Source of the DNA: a virus
Length of the DNA stretch: 43,409 nt
Strand: one strand, 5' to 3'
IMG/VR virus record: IMGVR_UViG_3300000117_000057
Location: 1-43,409 of that record
Shown: positions 16,840-25,858 of the stretch, piece after piece
Layout of the letters: each line of letters opens with the position of its first letter
Numbering within the stretch: position 1 is the first letter of the stretch
The notes under the pieces: generated by a model
The model's input: the letters and a program-made list of their open reading frames with translations, nothing else
Databases searched by the model: none
What the model was told of the DNA's origin: nothing
Translations under genes and position numbers: made by a program

Positions 16840-19533
16840 ATGATAAATTTAGGCCCTATAAATGAAAAGGTAAGACAAACTTTGTATCAAAGAAGTTTAG
16901 CCTTAGCCCGTGAATCAAATACAAATCCACTTGAGCCCATTGAAACATCTCAATTACTCGATACCTTTACAAAAAGTATGTGGGTTAAGATGTTTAGTCC
17001 TGTTGCAGTTGATGGTGTAGTTGGTGCTCGTATTTATGGTGGTGAAGTGTTTGAGGAAAATAATTTCAGGCCACTACAAGGATTTGAACAAGTTTACGGC
17101 CCTATACGAACACAGGCATTAGAACCTCAGATTCAAGCTCAAGATGGTCATGAATTAATTCGACCAATTCCTGGTATATTAGATTTCACTTGTGAATACA
17201 AGGGTGGATTGTCTGCAATCAGAGAAGCAACTATAAATTGGATAGTTTGGACATTTGAAGATTTAGAAAGATTGACTCCATACTTTATGGCACCGAACAA
17301 AGGTGTATTATTAGAGTGGGGTTATGGTTCATCTATCAATCAAGCAAATATAGAAACCATAACAGAACAAGACATGAAAGATGGTAAGGCATATGACAAG
17401 ATAAACACACTTGTCTTGGATAGTGGTGGTAGATACGATGGAATTTCAGGAGTAATAAGTAATTTTGAATTTAAGGCTAGGTCAGATGGTGGATTTGATG
17501 TTACAACCACGATTGTATCGAGGGGAGTAAATATATTAAACACTCAACTTGACCAAAGTGATGCACCGCTATCTTCATCACCTACTGGTGAATTTCAAGA
17601 CACAGAAGCTTGGCCCACACTTGGTGAATTTTGTTCAGCACTTGAAGAGGAATTGTATAGTTTAGCAACAGAAGATTCGAGTTTTTGGGATTTTAAAAAA
17701 TCACTACCACCAGCTAATGTTGGAGATAAAAAGTGGCAACAAGGTTCAACCTTACCACCTGGTGTATTAGTTTATGCAACTGATGGGTGGTTACAATTTG
17801 CAAGAGAAAAAGGTCCTTACATAACTTGGGGATTCTTAGAAGATAATATTTTAAACAAGTGGGTTGGTCGATATAGTAAAACAGATGGGAGAATTGGAGC
17901 ATCATTTAGAAGTATAGAACCAGTAGTAAATGCAGAAACTGGTAAATTTCTATCTGGTTTAAATCAAACAAATAATGTTTCGGAAGCGGATATGACTTCC
18001 GTTCATGTTTCAAATCATCCATATCTTGAAACTCCTCATCTTGATAGATGGGTTTTACCTGGTCAATTTAATATAAGTAAGACAACAGAAGATAGTGCAG
18101 ATGCTGAATTCTGTAAATCGGTCGCAGCGTTGATAAATGATCCTAATAAATTCGAACCATTCAGTGCAAATGATGATAATACAAAAGGATACCTAAGAAA
18201 TATTTTAATATCATTTAGGTTGGTAAAAGAATCATTTCAAGGTGTAAAAACTTTAAAGGAAGGACTACAAAATTTATTTGATGCATTAAATGAAGATGTT
18301 CAAGGATTTTGGAATTTTCAAGTTGTAAGTGATCCATACATTAGTGGTAATGTTAAGGTAATAGATTCAAAAGATACGGTTCTATCAGTAAAGGACTACA
18401 TAGATAAAGTTAATGTGGATGGATTAGAAAACCCTACAAGTCCAATGTATGTTTTTGATTCTTGGGGTGAGAGAAGTATAGTAAAGAGTCAGGATTTATC
18501 TGTTAAGTTACCATCTGCATTTGCAATAACTGCTATGTATGCAGGAACTTCCCCACCTGGATCTGGTGAAACCGAAGGTGATAAAGATGCAGCAGCTACT
18601 GGTAAGTTGTTGGGAACAGATGGGGTGGACGAATCACAAAAAGATATGATAAGACCATCTCGGATAGATCCGGATAAGCCAGCATATGGAACACAAAACC
18701 CTTACAATCTACAAGGTGCTGGAGATAATGTTTCCAATGAATTTTTTGGAAATGAAAAGGGTGTTCAGTTTAGTGGTCTTGATTTATCTTCTATATTAGA
18801 AAGGGCACGAGAATCAAAAGAAAAATCAGACGAAGAGAAGAAAAAGGATAAACAAAAAGAAAAGAGTAGTAAGGCAAGAACTCTTGAACCCATGAAAAAA
18901 TTCTTTAAGGCGAGACAAGAAGGTCAGTTGTATGATGAGGATGGTAATTTAAAAGAAGATATTAAAAATGACGAATTGTATAAGACCGTAATGGGAAATA
19001 TTATAAGTGGTAATACTCAGGTATTAGTTGGTAGTGATGGTGCCCTATTAGATGGTTCGGTGGATATTGAATTATTAGAATCTGCATCAGGAACTACTGA
19101 TTTAGTTCCTATTGAATTGAGTATAACAATTGATGGTATAGGTGGTATCTTTCCAGGTAATGTATTCCATGTTAATTACATTCCTAAACGATATAAAGAA
19201 TTCTGTGCATTTCAGATTATTTCTGTATCACAAAATGTTTCGAAAGATGGGTGGACAACAGATATAAAAGGACAAGTTAGAGTTGCGAGTGATAAGGTAA
19301 TAAAAATAACACCATCTGAGGTGAGTAAGTATTCAAAATCTACATCAAAGGCACCACAGATTAGCGGTGGTCAAAGTGGAAATAGTGGTGGACTACCAAG
19401 TAACAATGCATCTCAAGGAAATTTAAGTGATACTAGCCCAAACCAAGGCTATCAAGAAATATCTGAAAATGATGATGATGGTGTTTATGGTATTGATCCT
19501 GTTACAGGTCAATTAGTAAAAAAATCTGATTAG
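16840..19533 (+). CDS. Putative baseplate hub protein (gp27-like)
   Basis: An 897-residue soluble protein. The N-terminal ~250 residues (MWVKMFSPVAVDGV, IPGILDFTCEYKGGLSAIREATINW, 'PNKGVLLEWGYGSSI', 'ISNFEFKARSDGGFDVTT') resemble hub proteins that form the tube-like ring beneath the tail tube. A highly charged Lys/Glu linker (~655-690) precedes a C-terminal beta domain (ELSITIDGIGGIFPGNVFHV...) similar to the closing part of hub or late-control-D-type proteins. The end is Ser/Asn/Gly-rich. Assignment is by motif impression and operon position; exact T4 homology is uncertain. Confidence 0.55.
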   Translation: MINLGPINEKVRQTLYQRSLALARESNTNPLEPIETSQLLDTFTKSMWVKMFSPVAVDGVVGARIYGGEVFEENNFRPLQGFEQVYGPIRTQALEPQIQAQDGHELIRPIPGILDFTCEYKGGLSAIREATINWIVWTFEDLERLTPYFMAPNKGVLLEWGYGSSINQANIETITEQDMKDGKAYDKINTLVLDSGGRYDGISGVISNFEFKARSDGGFDVTTTIVSRGVNILNTQLDQSDAPLSSSPTGEFQDTEAWPTLGEFCSALEEELYSLATEDSSFWDFKKSLPPANVGDKKWQQGSTLPPGVLVYATDGWLQFAREKGPYITWGFLEDNILNKWVGRYSKTDGRIGASFRSIEPVVNAETGKFLSGLNQTNNVSEADMTSVHVSNHPYLETPHLDRWVLPGQFNISKTTEDSADAEFCKSVAALINDPNKFEPFSANDDNTKGYLRNILISFRLVKESFQGVKTLKEGLQNLFDALNEDVQGFWNFQVVSDPYISGNVKVIDSKDTVLSVKDYIDKVNVDGLENPTSPMYVFDSWGERSIVKSQDLSVKLPSAFAITAMYAGTSPPGSGETEGDKDAAATGKLLGTDGVDESQKDMIRPSRIDPDKPAYGTQNPYNLQGAGDNVSNEFFGNEKGVQFSGLDLSSILERARESKEKSDEEKKKDKQKEKSSKARTLEPMKKFFKARQEGQLYDEDGNLKEDIKNDELYKTVMGNIISGNTQVLVGSDGALLDGSVDIELLESASGTTDLVPIELSITIDGIGGIFPGNVFHVNYIPKRYKEFCAFQIISVSQNVSKDGWTTDIKGQVRVASDKVIKITPSEVSKYSKSTSKAPQISGGQSGNSGGLPSNNASQGNLSDTSPNQGYQEISENDDDGVYGIDPVTGQLVKKSD

Positions 19534-19551
19534 TAAAGTGAGAGATTAATA

Positions 19552-20379
19552 ATGGCAAAGAAAAAAAGAAAGATACTCAATTTATTTAACCAAGAACCAG
19601 CGATAGATTTTAGTGTAAGATTATCAGAATTGGGTAAAAAATCAATGCCATCCGATTCTCCTAACATCAGAACGGTAAATAATGCTGGTGTGGTTAAGAA
19701 TACAGATGAATTTGTATATGAAGATGGTTCAAAAGTTCCAAAGGGAATTGAATATCATATTCACATCAGTAACAAAACCAAAGAACAACTTTACATGAGT
19801 GGTGGTGTTCATGATAGAACATCAGAGAATATATTTAGAAAGAAAGGAGATACTATATTAGGTCAGTATAGAGGAGTCAAACAATCATTTTTAAAAACAA
19901 CCGATTACATCGGCCCATATGAATTTGAAGTAAAATCAAAACACGAAAAGTTAGGATTTGCCAGAAGATATTTTGCAAAAAGACTTACAGATAAGTTTGT
20001 ATTTGAGGTTAGTGAACAATCTTATAATTTGGCACCACGATTATATCAAATAATAAGTGTTAAGTGGAGTCTTTCATTGGATAAGGCACAAATGGAAAGG
20101 GAAAACATAAGAACTATCGAAGAATTGGTGTTAGGTGGTTATGATGAATTGGAATTTGTATTGAATCCAACAGAAGGATACTTAGGTGAGTTAACCAGTA
20201 AAGAAGAAAAACTTCAAGAGTTAGAAAACGCCATAAAATCCTTTCAATCAACAAGAGGAAAAATACGAAAGAAAAAAAGAAGAATTAAAAAGGGTTCTAA
20301 AAAGAAAAGTGGTGGTAGTGCACAAACCACAACTACAACTGCACCACCTACCGGTGGTAGTGGTGGTGGGGCATATTAA
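19552..20379 (+). CDS. Structural/baseplate-associated protein with basic and Gly-rich tail
   Basis: A 275-residue protein at the end of the tail module, with an AGAGATTAAT leader. The first ~205 residues are an unrecognised mixed alpha/beta domain containing KGIEYHIHISNKTKEQLYMSG. Residues ~205-250 form a charged helix ending in a Lys/Arg block, and the last ~25 residues are Thr/Pro/Gly-rich (TTTTTAPPTGGSGGGAY), like flexible tethers of virion surface proteins. Function is unknown; a baseplate or neck part is the simplest reading. Confidence 0.5.
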   Translation: MAKKKRKILNLFNQEPAIDFSVRLSELGKKSMPSDSPNIRTVNNAGVVKNTDEFVYEDGSKVPKGIEYHIHISNKTKEQLYMSGGVHDRTSENIFRKKGDTILGQYRGVKQSFLKTTDYIGPYEFEVKSKHEKLGFARRYFAKRLTDKFVFEVSEQSYNLAPRLYQIISVKWSLSLDKAQMERENIRTIEELVLGGYDELEFVLNPTEGYLGELTSKEEKLQELENAIKSFQSTRGKIRKKKRRIKKGSKKKSGGSAQTTTTTAPPTGGSGGGAY

Positions 20380-20404
20380 AAGTGTATTTCAGAAATTAAT
20401 TATC

Positions 20405-20414
20405 TATTTATATA
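20405..20414 (+). promoter_or_regulatory. TATTTATATA element upstream of thyX
   Basis: An exact copy of the recurring intergenic 10-mer lies 17 bases before the thyX ATG, close for a promoter but compatible with a short leader. It marks the border between structural and metabolic genes. Promoter activity is inferred. Confidence 0.25.
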
Positions 20415-20430
20415 AAATTAAGGTTATATT

Positions 20431-21132
20431 ATGAAAATTGATGTATTAGATAAAGGTTATGTAGAATTAGTTGATACTCTTGGTGACGATTTAACTCCTG
20501 TTAATGCTGCCCGTGTATCATTCGGTGGTCGTTCAGAAGAATTTACCAATAAAGACAGAAGATTATCAAAGTTTTTAATCAAACACAAACATTTTAGTCC
20601 ATTTAGACATCAGCACATCATGGTGATTATCAAGGCACCAGAGTTCGTGATGAGACAATGGTATAAGCATGTTGTTGGAATAGAAACCACATCATCGAGT
20701 GTTACAAAAGACCATGCTTGGAATGAGATAAGTGGTCGGTATGTTGAGGTTGAGGATTATTATTATCCTGAAGTGTGGAGAAAACAATCAGAAGATAATA
20801 AACAGGCCAGTGCTGGTGTATTGGATGATTTACAACAAAAGAGAATGACTGCGTGTTATAATGATTATATGAACGCGGTAGAACATACTTATGATAAGAT
20901 GATTGATGCGGGTATGGCAAAAGAACAGGCTCGTATTGTATTACCATTATCTCAATACACACAAGTTTGGTGGACAGCATCTTTTCAAAGTGTTATGAAC
21001 TTCATAGAATTACGAGATGAACCAACATCACAGGTAGAAATACAAGAATACGCGAGAGCATTAAAAGAAATTATGTTAGCTAAATTTCCTGAAACTACCG
21101 GGCTATGGAGTGATATTTACTTAGACAAATAG
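20431..21132 (+). CDS. thyX: Flavin-dependent thymidylate synthase ThyX
   Basis: A 233-residue enzyme that methylates dUMP to dTMP using FAD and methylene-tetrahydrofolate, supplying thymidine for phage DNA. Visible motifs: PFRHQH (57-62), MRQWYKH (74-80), WNEISGRY (97-104), EQARIVLP (165-172) with the conserved Arg168, and NFIELR (190-195). The ThyX signature RHRxxSxNExSxRY is altered: KHVVG and WNEISGRY are separated by 13 extra residues, giving a longer loop at the substrate/flavin site. Length is otherwise normal. The polymerase-like gene follows 6 bases later, linking dTMP supply with DNA synthesis. Confidence 0.93.
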   Translation: MKIDVLDKGYVELVDTLGDDLTPVNAARVSFGGRSEEFTNKDRRLSKFLIKHKHFSPFRHQHIMVIIKAPEFVMRQWYKHVVGIETTSSSVTKDHAWNEISGRYVEVEDYYYPEVWRKQSEDNKQASAGVLDDLQQKRMTACYNDYMNAVEHTYDKMIDAGMAKEQARIVLPLSQYTQVWWTASFQSVMNFIELRDEPTSQVEIQEYARALKEIMLAKFPETTGLWSDIYLDK

Positions 21133-21138
21133 GTTATA

Positions 21139-22410
21139 GTGATATTAGAAAGAAACAATCAACTCGATGAGTTTCTAAAGGAAAACGAAAACAAAGATTG
21201 TATCGTATTACCGATACTCTCAGATATAAAAAAACATCCCAAAGAAAACTCTTTATGTGCCATTTATATTAAAATATTAAATGGACAAGAGGGAATGGTT
21301 TGCTTTAATCATGGTGAAACATTGAGTATCGGATTAGATAATCTCATATCATTGGATATGTTAGGTAAGATATATTGTTATAATAAGAAAGAACTTAGTC
21401 ACATCGTAAAACTAACAAATGTAGTAGATGTAAATCTCCAACATTATATGAGTAAAAATAAACCATTGGAGTGGGAAGAACTCTCTACCAAATCTCACGA
21501 TTACTTCAATAGAACCATGTGGAAGTTCAAAAACATAAATAGAATAATACCGATTTGGAAACATATAGAATTGTGTAGGATAAAGACTAAGGTATTAGAA
21601 AAGTATATTGATTTACCGATACATCAAGAATACAATGATGAAATATTAGACAATTTAACCTATATTGAAAGTAATGGATTGCAAACCACAAATGGTATGG
21701 TTTATAGTGAATACAATCCCTATACCTCAACAGGTCGTCCATCCAATAGATTCGGTGGTATTAACTTTGCAGCACTAAATAAAAAAGATGGTAGTAGAAA
21801 ACCTTTTGTTAGTAGATTTGATGATGGGATGTTGGTTGAGTTTGACTATGATGCATATCACTTGAGACTAATCGGTGAGGTCGTTAATTATAAATTTCCT
21901 GATGGTTCAGTTCATGAACATATGTCTGAATTTTATGGATGTGATTACCAAGAATCCAAGAATCGTTCATTTCAATATCTCTACGGACACATTCCACCTG
22001 AAATTGTAGAAACAAATCCATTTTTTGACAAGGTTAACCAATATATCAATTATACTTGGATTCAGTATAAAGAGAGAAAATTCATAGAATCTGATATTTA
22101 TAACAAGAAGATATACAAAAAGAATCTTTCGGCCATGAATCGTAATAAGGTATTCAACTATATGATTCAGTTAATGGAAACTGAGAATAATATGAAAGTA
22201 TTGACTCAACTGATTCCATTTTTAAAGGACTTTGAAAGTAAGTTAATACTTTATAGTTACGATAGTTTCTTATTTGATTTTAAAATATCCGATGGATTGG
22301 AGTTTTTAAAAGGAGTTAAGAATATATTAGAACAAGATGGTAAATTCCCTACAAAATCAGGCAAGGGATTAAACTATCACGAAATGGTAAACATTACGGA
22401 GAAATTATGA
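21139..22410 (+). CDS. Stand-alone family A DNA polymerase-like protein
   Basis: A 423-residue protein starting at GTG after AGG. It carries the three polymerase A motifs in order: TGRPSNRFGGINF (198-210), motif A FDYDAYHLRLIG (235-246, Asp236), motif B K-x3-F-x3-YG (Lys274, Phe278, Tyr282, Gly283) and motif C YSYDSFLFD (372-380, Asp375). Both metal-binding aspartates remain. Other usual residues differ: the motif A Glu is His241, the motif B Arg is Tyr270 and the HDE of motif C is YDS. No clear 3'-5' exonuclease is seen in the N-terminal 150 residues. The phage also has a complete family B polymerase, so this one may be accessory, translesion or inactive. The next gene overlaps it (ATGA). 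Confidence 0.75.
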   Translation: MILERNNQLDEFLKENENKDCIVLPILSDIKKHPKENSLCAIYIKILNGQEGMVCFNHGETLSIGLDNLISLDMLGKIYCYNKKELSHIVKLTNVVDVNLQHYMSKNKPLEWEELSTKSHDYFNRTMWKFKNINRIIPIWKHIELCRIKTKVLEKYIDLPIHQEYNDEILDNLTYIESNGLQTTNGMVYSEYNPYTSTGRPSNRFGGINFAALNKKDGSRKPFVSRFDDGMLVEFDYDAYHLRLIGEVVNYKFPDGSVHEHMSEFYGCDYQESKNRSFQYLYGHIPPEIVETNPFFDKVNQYINYTWIQYKERKFIESDIYNKKIYKKNLSAMNRNKVFNYMIQLMETENNMKVLTQLIPFLKDFESKLILYSYDSFLFDFKISDGLEFLKGVKNILEQDGKFPTKSGKGLNYHEMVNITEKL

Positions 22411-24602
22411 ATTATTGGGAAAAATTATTAGAGGGCTTTAGTTTTAAATCCAAAGGTGGAGCTCCTGATTTTACAAATCCTAACGATAGAATGTTATTGA
22501 GAATGGAACTCTTGAAAAGGGGTTGGAATAAAGGTGCTGTAAATGAGTTATTACATAGATTAACCGAACAGGAAGTTCAAAAGTTACCTGTAACGGGTGA
22601 TAACGCTAAAACTAAGGGTGGTTTACAAAGATATTATTTTTACGATAAGGGTGATAATATTGTAAGAGCCCGTACCGACCAATACAATCAAAGTCAAAGA
22701 GGTGGAAATTTACCTTATGCAACATCAGACCAAGTTGATGATGAAACAATTGGAAAGGAAGATGATAATGAAAGTGGTGATAATGAGAAACAAAAAGAAA
22801 CTACTAAGGTTGGGAAACATTTAGAGGAGACGAAAAAAGGTCGTCAAGACAGATTTGAAAAAGGATTTAAAAAAGCACCAAAGAAGAAAAGTAAAGACGA
22901 TAAATCTGCACCAGGTAATGCTGGTTCATTACTAAACGAAGATGGTAGTAATGAAGTATGTGAACGAATTGTTGAAGATAAATCCTTTCAAAAACTCTCA
23001 GAAGAAGAACAAGTAAAAATTCTGTACAATGAATTGAAAGATAAAAAACTTGGACAACAAAATAATAAAGTAAAAAAGTCAAAAAGTGGTAGGTTAGAAT
23101 CGGGTGTCGCAGGATATCTTAGTGTAAAGGATATACCTGAAGATTTACCACCTGACCAAAGAGAGATTTATAGTAAGTGTAAATTAGCAGTTAGAAACGG
23201 TAGAAGAAAAGCACAAAAAGTACAATCCATTTCAAAAAAGTTAGGATACAAAAATCCAAGTGTAATAGGTCTTGGTGGTACTCAAGATGATTTACAACGA
23301 GGTCAAGACATTATAGATGATGTAGAAAAGGTTGTAGCATTTAAAAATGGAAAAAAGGTAGAAATACCAAAAGACAAAGTAAAGAATTTTATTAAGAATA
23401 GTGGTGGTGGAGAAAATCCATCTGATACTGCTACAATCATCCACGATGAAAAAAGTGGTGAGGCTACCATCTTATTTCATTCCGATAAGGATAGTTTAAA
23501 TGCCCTAATAGCACAAACTACACAAAAAGACGAATGGACTGGTGATGTCACTACTGAAACACTCGATAAAGCAGTTAAACGAGGAGACATCACAGAAGAA
23601 CAAAAAATCGAAATATTGAAAGTTAGAACCAAGTATTCTTACAAACTCGATGAAATAGAATCAAGTTTCAAACTATTATCACAAGAACCATCAAAAAAAC
23701 TTTTGGGTGGTCTTGGTGAGGATTATGATACACAAGATGTCATAGATTATTTTAAGACTGCAAGTAGCGGTGCTAATCCTGATAAATATTGGTTTGAAAG
23801 GGTGGAAACTGTTTTTGGTTCAGAAAAAATTAGTCAAAAGAAATCTGATGGGAAACCTACAAAAGATGCACAATCAGCAATAGACTTTTTAAATAAATCT
23901 AATCCAAATAGAAAACCACCATTTCCTGATGGAGATGAACCTACTGATGAACAGATGTTAAGGGCATTTTTACAAAAACAAAGTGATGAAATACCTGCGG
24001 GTGATGATTTAAATGTTGTCAATAGACTTAACTCTAAGTTTGGTATGGTTGACCAAAACGAACAAAGAGATAGGATTGAGGCAAAACGAAAAGAAGCATT
24101 AGATTATGAAAATCAAGTATTAGAAGAAATAAACCAAATCGGAAATGTAAATGGAGTGCCAGTAGGAGATGCACTAGCTGCGAATGATATTTGGGACAAG
24201 GGACATTTTGATGCAATAATGAATCCTGAAGGTACGGTTCATGAATTTGATGATATGTTTGAGGTAAATGCCAGTGGATTTCATATTGATAAAAAGGGCA
24301 TTCAAGAATGTCTTGGGGTGGATACCAAGGCAGGTTTTCAAGCAAAATTTATAAGGGGTGAACTACAAGAGCAGAAATCCTCACAAAAAAGAACAACTGG
24401 CGGATATTATATGGTTTACGCTATATTAGAAGATAAAGACGGAAAACCTGTTATAGATCCTGAAACTGGTAAACAGAAAAGGATGGAAATAATGGAAAAA
24501 AGATTGAGAACGAAACAAGGTGAAACTGGTAGACAAAATGGAGTTTATAATTGGGGTAAAGGTTTCAAAGATTGTATTGGTAAAAAAACTAAGGGATTTT
24601 AA
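22407..24602 (+). CDS. Large hydrophilic protein of unknown function
   Basis: A 731-residue, very Lys/Glu/Asp-rich protein whose ATG overlaps the stop of the polymerase-like gene (ATGA), so the two are probably translationally coupled. Residues ~110-170 and ~205-225 are low-complexity charged linkers. A central helical part (~220-480) and a C-terminal domain (~575-731, with 'ANDIWDKGHFDAIM', 'GFHIDKKGIQECLGVDTKAGFQAKF' and Lys-rich 'RTKQGETGRQNGVYNWGKGF') look folded. I recognise no family or catalytic motif. DNA-related or virion-internal roles are both possible. Confidence 0.55.
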   Translation: MNYWEKLLEGFSFKSKGGAPDFTNPNDRMLLRMELLKRGWNKGAVNELLHRLTEQEVQKLPVTGDNAKTKGGLQRYYFYDKGDNIVRARTDQYNQSQRGGNLPYATSDQVDDETIGKEDDNESGDNEKQKETTKVGKHLEETKKGRQDRFEKGFKKAPKKKSKDDKSAPGNAGSLLNEDGSNEVCERIVEDKSFQKLSEEEQVKILYNELKDKKLGQQNNKVKKSKSGRLESGVAGYLSVKDIPEDLPPDQREIYSKCKLAVRNGRRKAQKVQSISKKLGYKNPSVIGLGGTQDDLQRGQDIIDDVEKVVAFKNGKKVEIPKDKVKNFIKNSGGGENPSDTATIIHDEKSGEATILFHSDKDSLNALIAQTTQKDEWTGDVTTETLDKAVKRGDITEEQKIEILKVRTKYSYKLDEIESSFKLLSQEPSKKLLGGLGEDYDTQDVIDYFKTASSGANPDKYWFERVETVFGSEKISQKKSDGKPTKDAQSAIDFLNKSNPNRKPPFPDGDEPTDEQMLRAFLQKQSDEIPAGDDLNVVNRLNSKFGMVDQNEQRDRIEAKRKEALDYENQVLEEINQIGNVNGVPVGDALAANDIWDKGHFDAIMNPEGTVHEFDDMFEVNASGFHIDKKGIQECLGVDTKAGFQAKFIRGELQEQKSSQKRTTGGYYMVYAILEDKDGKPVIDPETGKQKRMEIMEKRLRTKQGETGRQNGVYNWGKGFKDCIGKKTKGF

Positions 24603-25021
24603 TGAGAACTCAATTACTATGTACATTCGCTAAGAAAGAAAGATTAAGTTCAATAATCGAACTAATCATCAAGTGTCATGATGTGCTATTTGATAAGATT
24701 TACATATTCAGTAATGAAAATGATTTATCACAATTAATATGCACCTATAACATTCCAAGTAATCACGATAACTTTATAGAGGGAATGGATACAATAGCTC
24801 TACATAGAAAAAAACAATCTAACACATTATATACGATAAACGCTTTAAACGAAGTTATTCGTTCTAAAAACAATGGAGTCTTGGATAAAAAATTTCCAAT
24901 AGAATGGAGTGAATTTCAAAACACACTTTTACTTGTTAATGAGGGTGGGTTAAATCAAATACCAACAAAAATATACAAAGTTATAAATACAGAAACTTGG
25001 AGTAATGAACAGCACCAATAA
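24602..25021 (+). CDS. Protein of unknown function, first gene of the GH6 operon segment
   Basis: A 139-residue protein whose ATG overlaps the preceding stop (TAATG). It has a mixed alpha/beta composition with the block 'LHRKKQSNTLYTINALNEVI' (67-86) and 'WSEFQNTLLLVNEGGLNQIPTKIYKVI' beyond it. The overall look is that of small conserved proteins in marine T4-like phages, but I cannot name a function. The GH6 gene starts on the base after its stop codon, so they are co-translated. Confidence 0.55.
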   Translation: MRTQLLCTFAKKERLSSIIELIIKCHDVLFDKIYIFSNENDLSQLICTYNIPSNHDNFIEGMDTIALHRKKQSNTLYTINALNEVIRSKNNGVLDKKFPIEWSEFQNTLLLVNEGGLNQIPTKIYKVINTETWSNEQHQ

Positions 25022-25858
25022 ATGAATTATAGGTTTTACTATCCCCAATGGAATAGTCGAAAAGATGTATGTAAGGACTATCCTGAAATCAAAGAAATTA
25101 CAAAAGAACCAATAGCCTTTTGGTATGGAGTTGGGCCTAAGAGAACAATTAGGAAAACCAAACATTCCATACAAAGATTACTCAAACGGGCACATCCATA
25201 CTTACCAATATTAGTAATATATTCAATACCATACAGAGATTTAGGTCACCATTCTAAAGGTGGTGCAGATTCAGATGATGAATACTTAAAATTTATACAA
25301 GAATTTTGTAGTGCACTCGGTGATAAATCACCCATTGTAATATACGAACCTGATTGTATTCCACATATGGAACAAATGGGTGTGGTTGATGGGTTGGATA
25401 GGATGAGGTTGATTAAGGCAAGTATTGAGTTATTAAGTAGGACAAATGCGTCAGTTTACATAGACATAGGACACCCAAAATGGTTAAGTGTTCCTAAGGC
25501 AGTAAGCTATTTAGGTTTATGTGATGTTCACAAAGTAAATGGATTCGCACTAAACACGAGTAACTATTATGCCACCACAACTTGTTATGAATATGGAAAG
25601 AAGATTTCAAAACGACTTAATAATACTCATTTTGTAATAGACACCTCAAGAAATGGAAACGGAGCTAATTCAGAACATTTCAATCCGTTTGGTCGTTCAA
25701 TTGGTGAATATCCCACAACAAAAACCTGTGATGAAATAGTAGATGCTTACTTGTGGGTAAAGGTGCCTGGTGAAAGTGATGGAAGGGTTAATGGTGGCCC
25801 AAAGGCTGGTAGATTCTCTCATCACCTCGCTTTAGATTTGATACACAATAAAAAATGA
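25022..25858 (+). CDS. Glycoside hydrolase family 6 (cellulase-type) enzyme
   Basis: A 278-residue enzyme of the GH6 fold, a family that hydrolyses beta-1,4-glucans with inversion. Motifs appear in family order: LVIYSIPYRDLG (64-75, Asp73), VIYEPD (106-111, Asp111, the likely catalytic acid), VYIDIGHPKWL (145-155), GFALNTSNY (174-182), HFVIDTSRNGNG (203-214) and LWVKVPGESDG (244-254, Asp253). All expected active-site acids are present. There is no signal peptide, carbohydrate-binding module or linker, so it is a bare catalytic domain. The downstream SGNH-like gene overlaps it by ATGA. Substrate is unknown; a host or matrix glucan is inferred. Confidence 0.9.
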   Translation: MNYRFYYPQWNSRKDVCKDYPEIKEITKEPIAFWYGVGPKRTIRKTKHSIQRLLKRAHPYLPILVIYSIPYRDLGHHSKGGADSDDEYLKFIQEFCSALGDKSPIVIYEPDCIPHMEQMGVVDGLDRMRLIKASIELLSRTNASVYIDIGHPKWLSVPKAVSYLGLCDVHKVNGFALNTSNYYATTTCYEYGKKISKRLNNTHFVIDTSRNGNGANSEHFNPFGRSIGEYPTTKTCDEIVDAYLWVKVPGESDGRVNGGPKAGRFSHHLALDLIHNKK

